Shown here: in pieces, positions 5,589 through 5,943 of the stretch
How positions within the stretch are numbered: position 1 is the first letter of the stretch
Layout: each line of letters opens with the position of its first letter
DNA from: an uncultured Clostridia bacterium
GTDB taxonomy: Bacteria; Bacillota; Clostridia; Saccharofermentanales; Saccharofermentanaceae
Assembly (NCBI GenBank): GCA_946405115.1
Contig: CAMJGB010000120.1
Coordinates: forward strand, 1-5,943
Direction: 5' to 3'
Length of the DNA stretch: 5,943 nucleotides
Made by a program: the position numbers and the translations under genes
The notes under the pieces: model-generated
The model's input: the letters and a program-made list of their open reading frames with translations, nothing else
Told to the model about the DNA's origin: nothing
The model's database searches: none

Positions 5589-5618
5589 TTTATACCATAC
5601 ATTCTTAAGTTTTCACAA
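5589..5618 (-). promoter_or_regulatory. Extended -10 promoter of the GT8 gene
   Basis: On the minus strand, TATAAA (5589-5594) is preceded by TGG, giving an extended -10 (TG-N-TATAAA), with TTGTGA (5613-5618, 4/6) 18 bases upstream. The start of transcription would fall at about 5582, the A of the ATG, implying a leaderless or nearly leaderless mRNA, consistent with the absence of a ribosome binding site. The -35 box overlaps the T-run of the upstream gene's terminator. Confidence 0.45.
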
Positions 5619-5647
5619 AAAAAGACTGCTTCGATTGAAGCAGTCTT
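5615..5647 (-). terminator. Rho-independent terminator of the (AAKKP)n/DUF6465-like gene
   Basis: An 11-bp perfect stem (5622-5632 with 5637-5647; arm AAGACTGCTTC) with a four-base loop is followed on the minus strand by a run of seven Ts, two of them within the stem. It lies 24 bases after the TAA at 5671-5673. The plus-strand side lacks a comparable T-run, so it serves the minus-strand gene. Confidence 0.92.
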
Positions 5648-5652
5648 GATTT

Positions 5653-5671
5653 ATTAATCTTAGTGATTAAT
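5653..5671. repeat. AT-rich 7-bp inverted repeat at the stop codon
   Basis: ATTAATC (5653-5659) and GATTAAT (5665-5671) are inverted around five bases, overlapping the last base of the minus-strand stop codon and just ahead of the terminator. It is AT-rich and may be incidental, or a weak accessory hairpin upstream of the terminator. Confidence 0.3.
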
Positions 5672-5943
5672 TAGAAAAGATCTACAGCCTTTCCTTCTGC
5701 GTCGAAGATCTTCTTCTCGTTAGCAACTACATAAACGTCACCACCGAGCTTAGTAGCCTTCTTCTCGATATCCTTAAGTGCGATCTGCTGACCGTCGAAC
5801 TCGAAGATGATCTTGCCGAGCTTCTTAACAACCTTCTTAGCGGGCTTCTTAGCAGCCTTCTTAGCAGCGGGCTTCTTAGCAGCAGGCTTCTTAGCAGCGG
5901 GCTTCTTAGCAGCGGGCTTCTTAGCAGCAGGCTTCTTAGCAGC
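5671..5943 (-). CDS. (AAKKP)n repeat protein with DUF6465-like C-terminal domain, C-terminal part
   Basis: The minus-strand frame is open from base 5943 to TAA at 5671-5673, giving the last 90 residues; the start lies beyond the window. The visible part begins with five perfect AAKKP pentapeptides, then AAKKA, AKKP, AKK and VVKK, a highly basic, disordered, histone-H1-like region. A compact domain of about 48 residues follows, with KIIFEFDGQQIALKDIEK, LGGDVYVVANEKKIFD and AEGKAVDLF at the end. A Lys/Ala/Pro-rich stretch followed by a small beta-alpha-beta domain with an FxG and YVVxxE pattern resembles DUF6465 proteins of Lachnospiraceae, though this domain is shorter than I remember for that family. 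The tail could bind nucleic acid or another polyanion; that is inference. A HU-type protein with an H1-like tail is less likely because the tail here is not C-terminal. The gene has its own strong terminator. Confidence 0.7.
   Translation of the reverse strand, partial: AAKKPAAKKPAAKKPAAKKPAAKKPAAKKAAKKPAKKVVKKLGKIIFEFDGQQIALKDIEKKATKLGGDVYVVANEKKIFDAEGKAVDLF
5828..5943 (-). repeat. 15-bp tandem coding repeat (AAKKP codons)
   Basis: Units of GCTGCTAAGAAGCCY (minus strand) repeat five times from 5943 to 5869, differing only at the third base of the Pro codon, and then degenerate toward 5828. The array runs off the window edge. Near-identical codons suggest recent expansion by slippage or recombination, so copy number may vary between strains. 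Confidence 0.9.

Noticed and set aside
5622..5647. Bidirectional terminator
   Set aside because: Only the minus-strand side has a T-run; the plus-strand side continues GATTTATT, and no plus-strand gene ends here.

Overview
The window looks like a chromosomal piece of a low-to-mid GC member of the Clostridia (gut or rumen Lachnospiraceae/Oscillospiraceae-like). Support for this: strong AGGAG-type ribosome binding sites on some genes, sigma-A style promoters, a FabT-type MarR regulator, an Ala/Lys/Pro-rich protein with a DUF6465-like C-terminus, and Spo0A-box-like sequences. This placement is inferred from gene families and base composition; no marker gene is present.

Layout. (1) Bases 2-361 (+) are the 3' end of a radical-SAM-linked DUF2344 protein. 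(2) Bases 408-3575 (+) are a compact four-gene operon: fabT-like MarR regulator, acyl carrier protein, diacylglycerol-kinase-family lipid kinase, and a multi-pass GT-C-type glycosyltransferase. It has a convincing promoter (345-373) overlapped by an inverted repeat (370-386) that could be the regulator's own operator. (3) Bases 3572-4345 (-) encode a PD-(D/E)XK-like nuclease-fold protein, convergent with the operon and sharing the stop tetranucleotide TTAA with it. (4) Bases 4346-4559 are a 214-base AT-rich intergenic region dense in structure. It holds four tandem 10-bp-phased Spo0A-box-like heptamers (two perfect) next to a 123-bp array of alternating GTAGACCAA/TTGGTCTAC repeats organised as two nested palindromes sharing one centre. 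(5) Bases 4560-5582 (-) encode a GT8-family glycosyltransferase. (6) A strong rho-independent terminator (5622-5647) follows. (7) Bases 5671-5943 (-) are the C-terminal 90 residues of an (AAKKP)n protein.

How the genes may work together. The operon couples a fatty-acid-responsive type of repressor to an acyl carrier protein, a lipid kinase and a membrane glycosyltransferase, which suggests a small envelope-lipid or lipid-linked-glycan module set according to acyl-chain supply (inference). The GT8 gene nearby could contribute to the same cell-surface glycans, but it is separately transcribed.

The most interesting part is the intergenic region 4346-4559. The 0A-box tandem has the spacing known from Spo0A operators such as abrB and faces an uncharacterised nuclease-like gene. 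The adjacent repeat array is unexplained by any ordinary feature.
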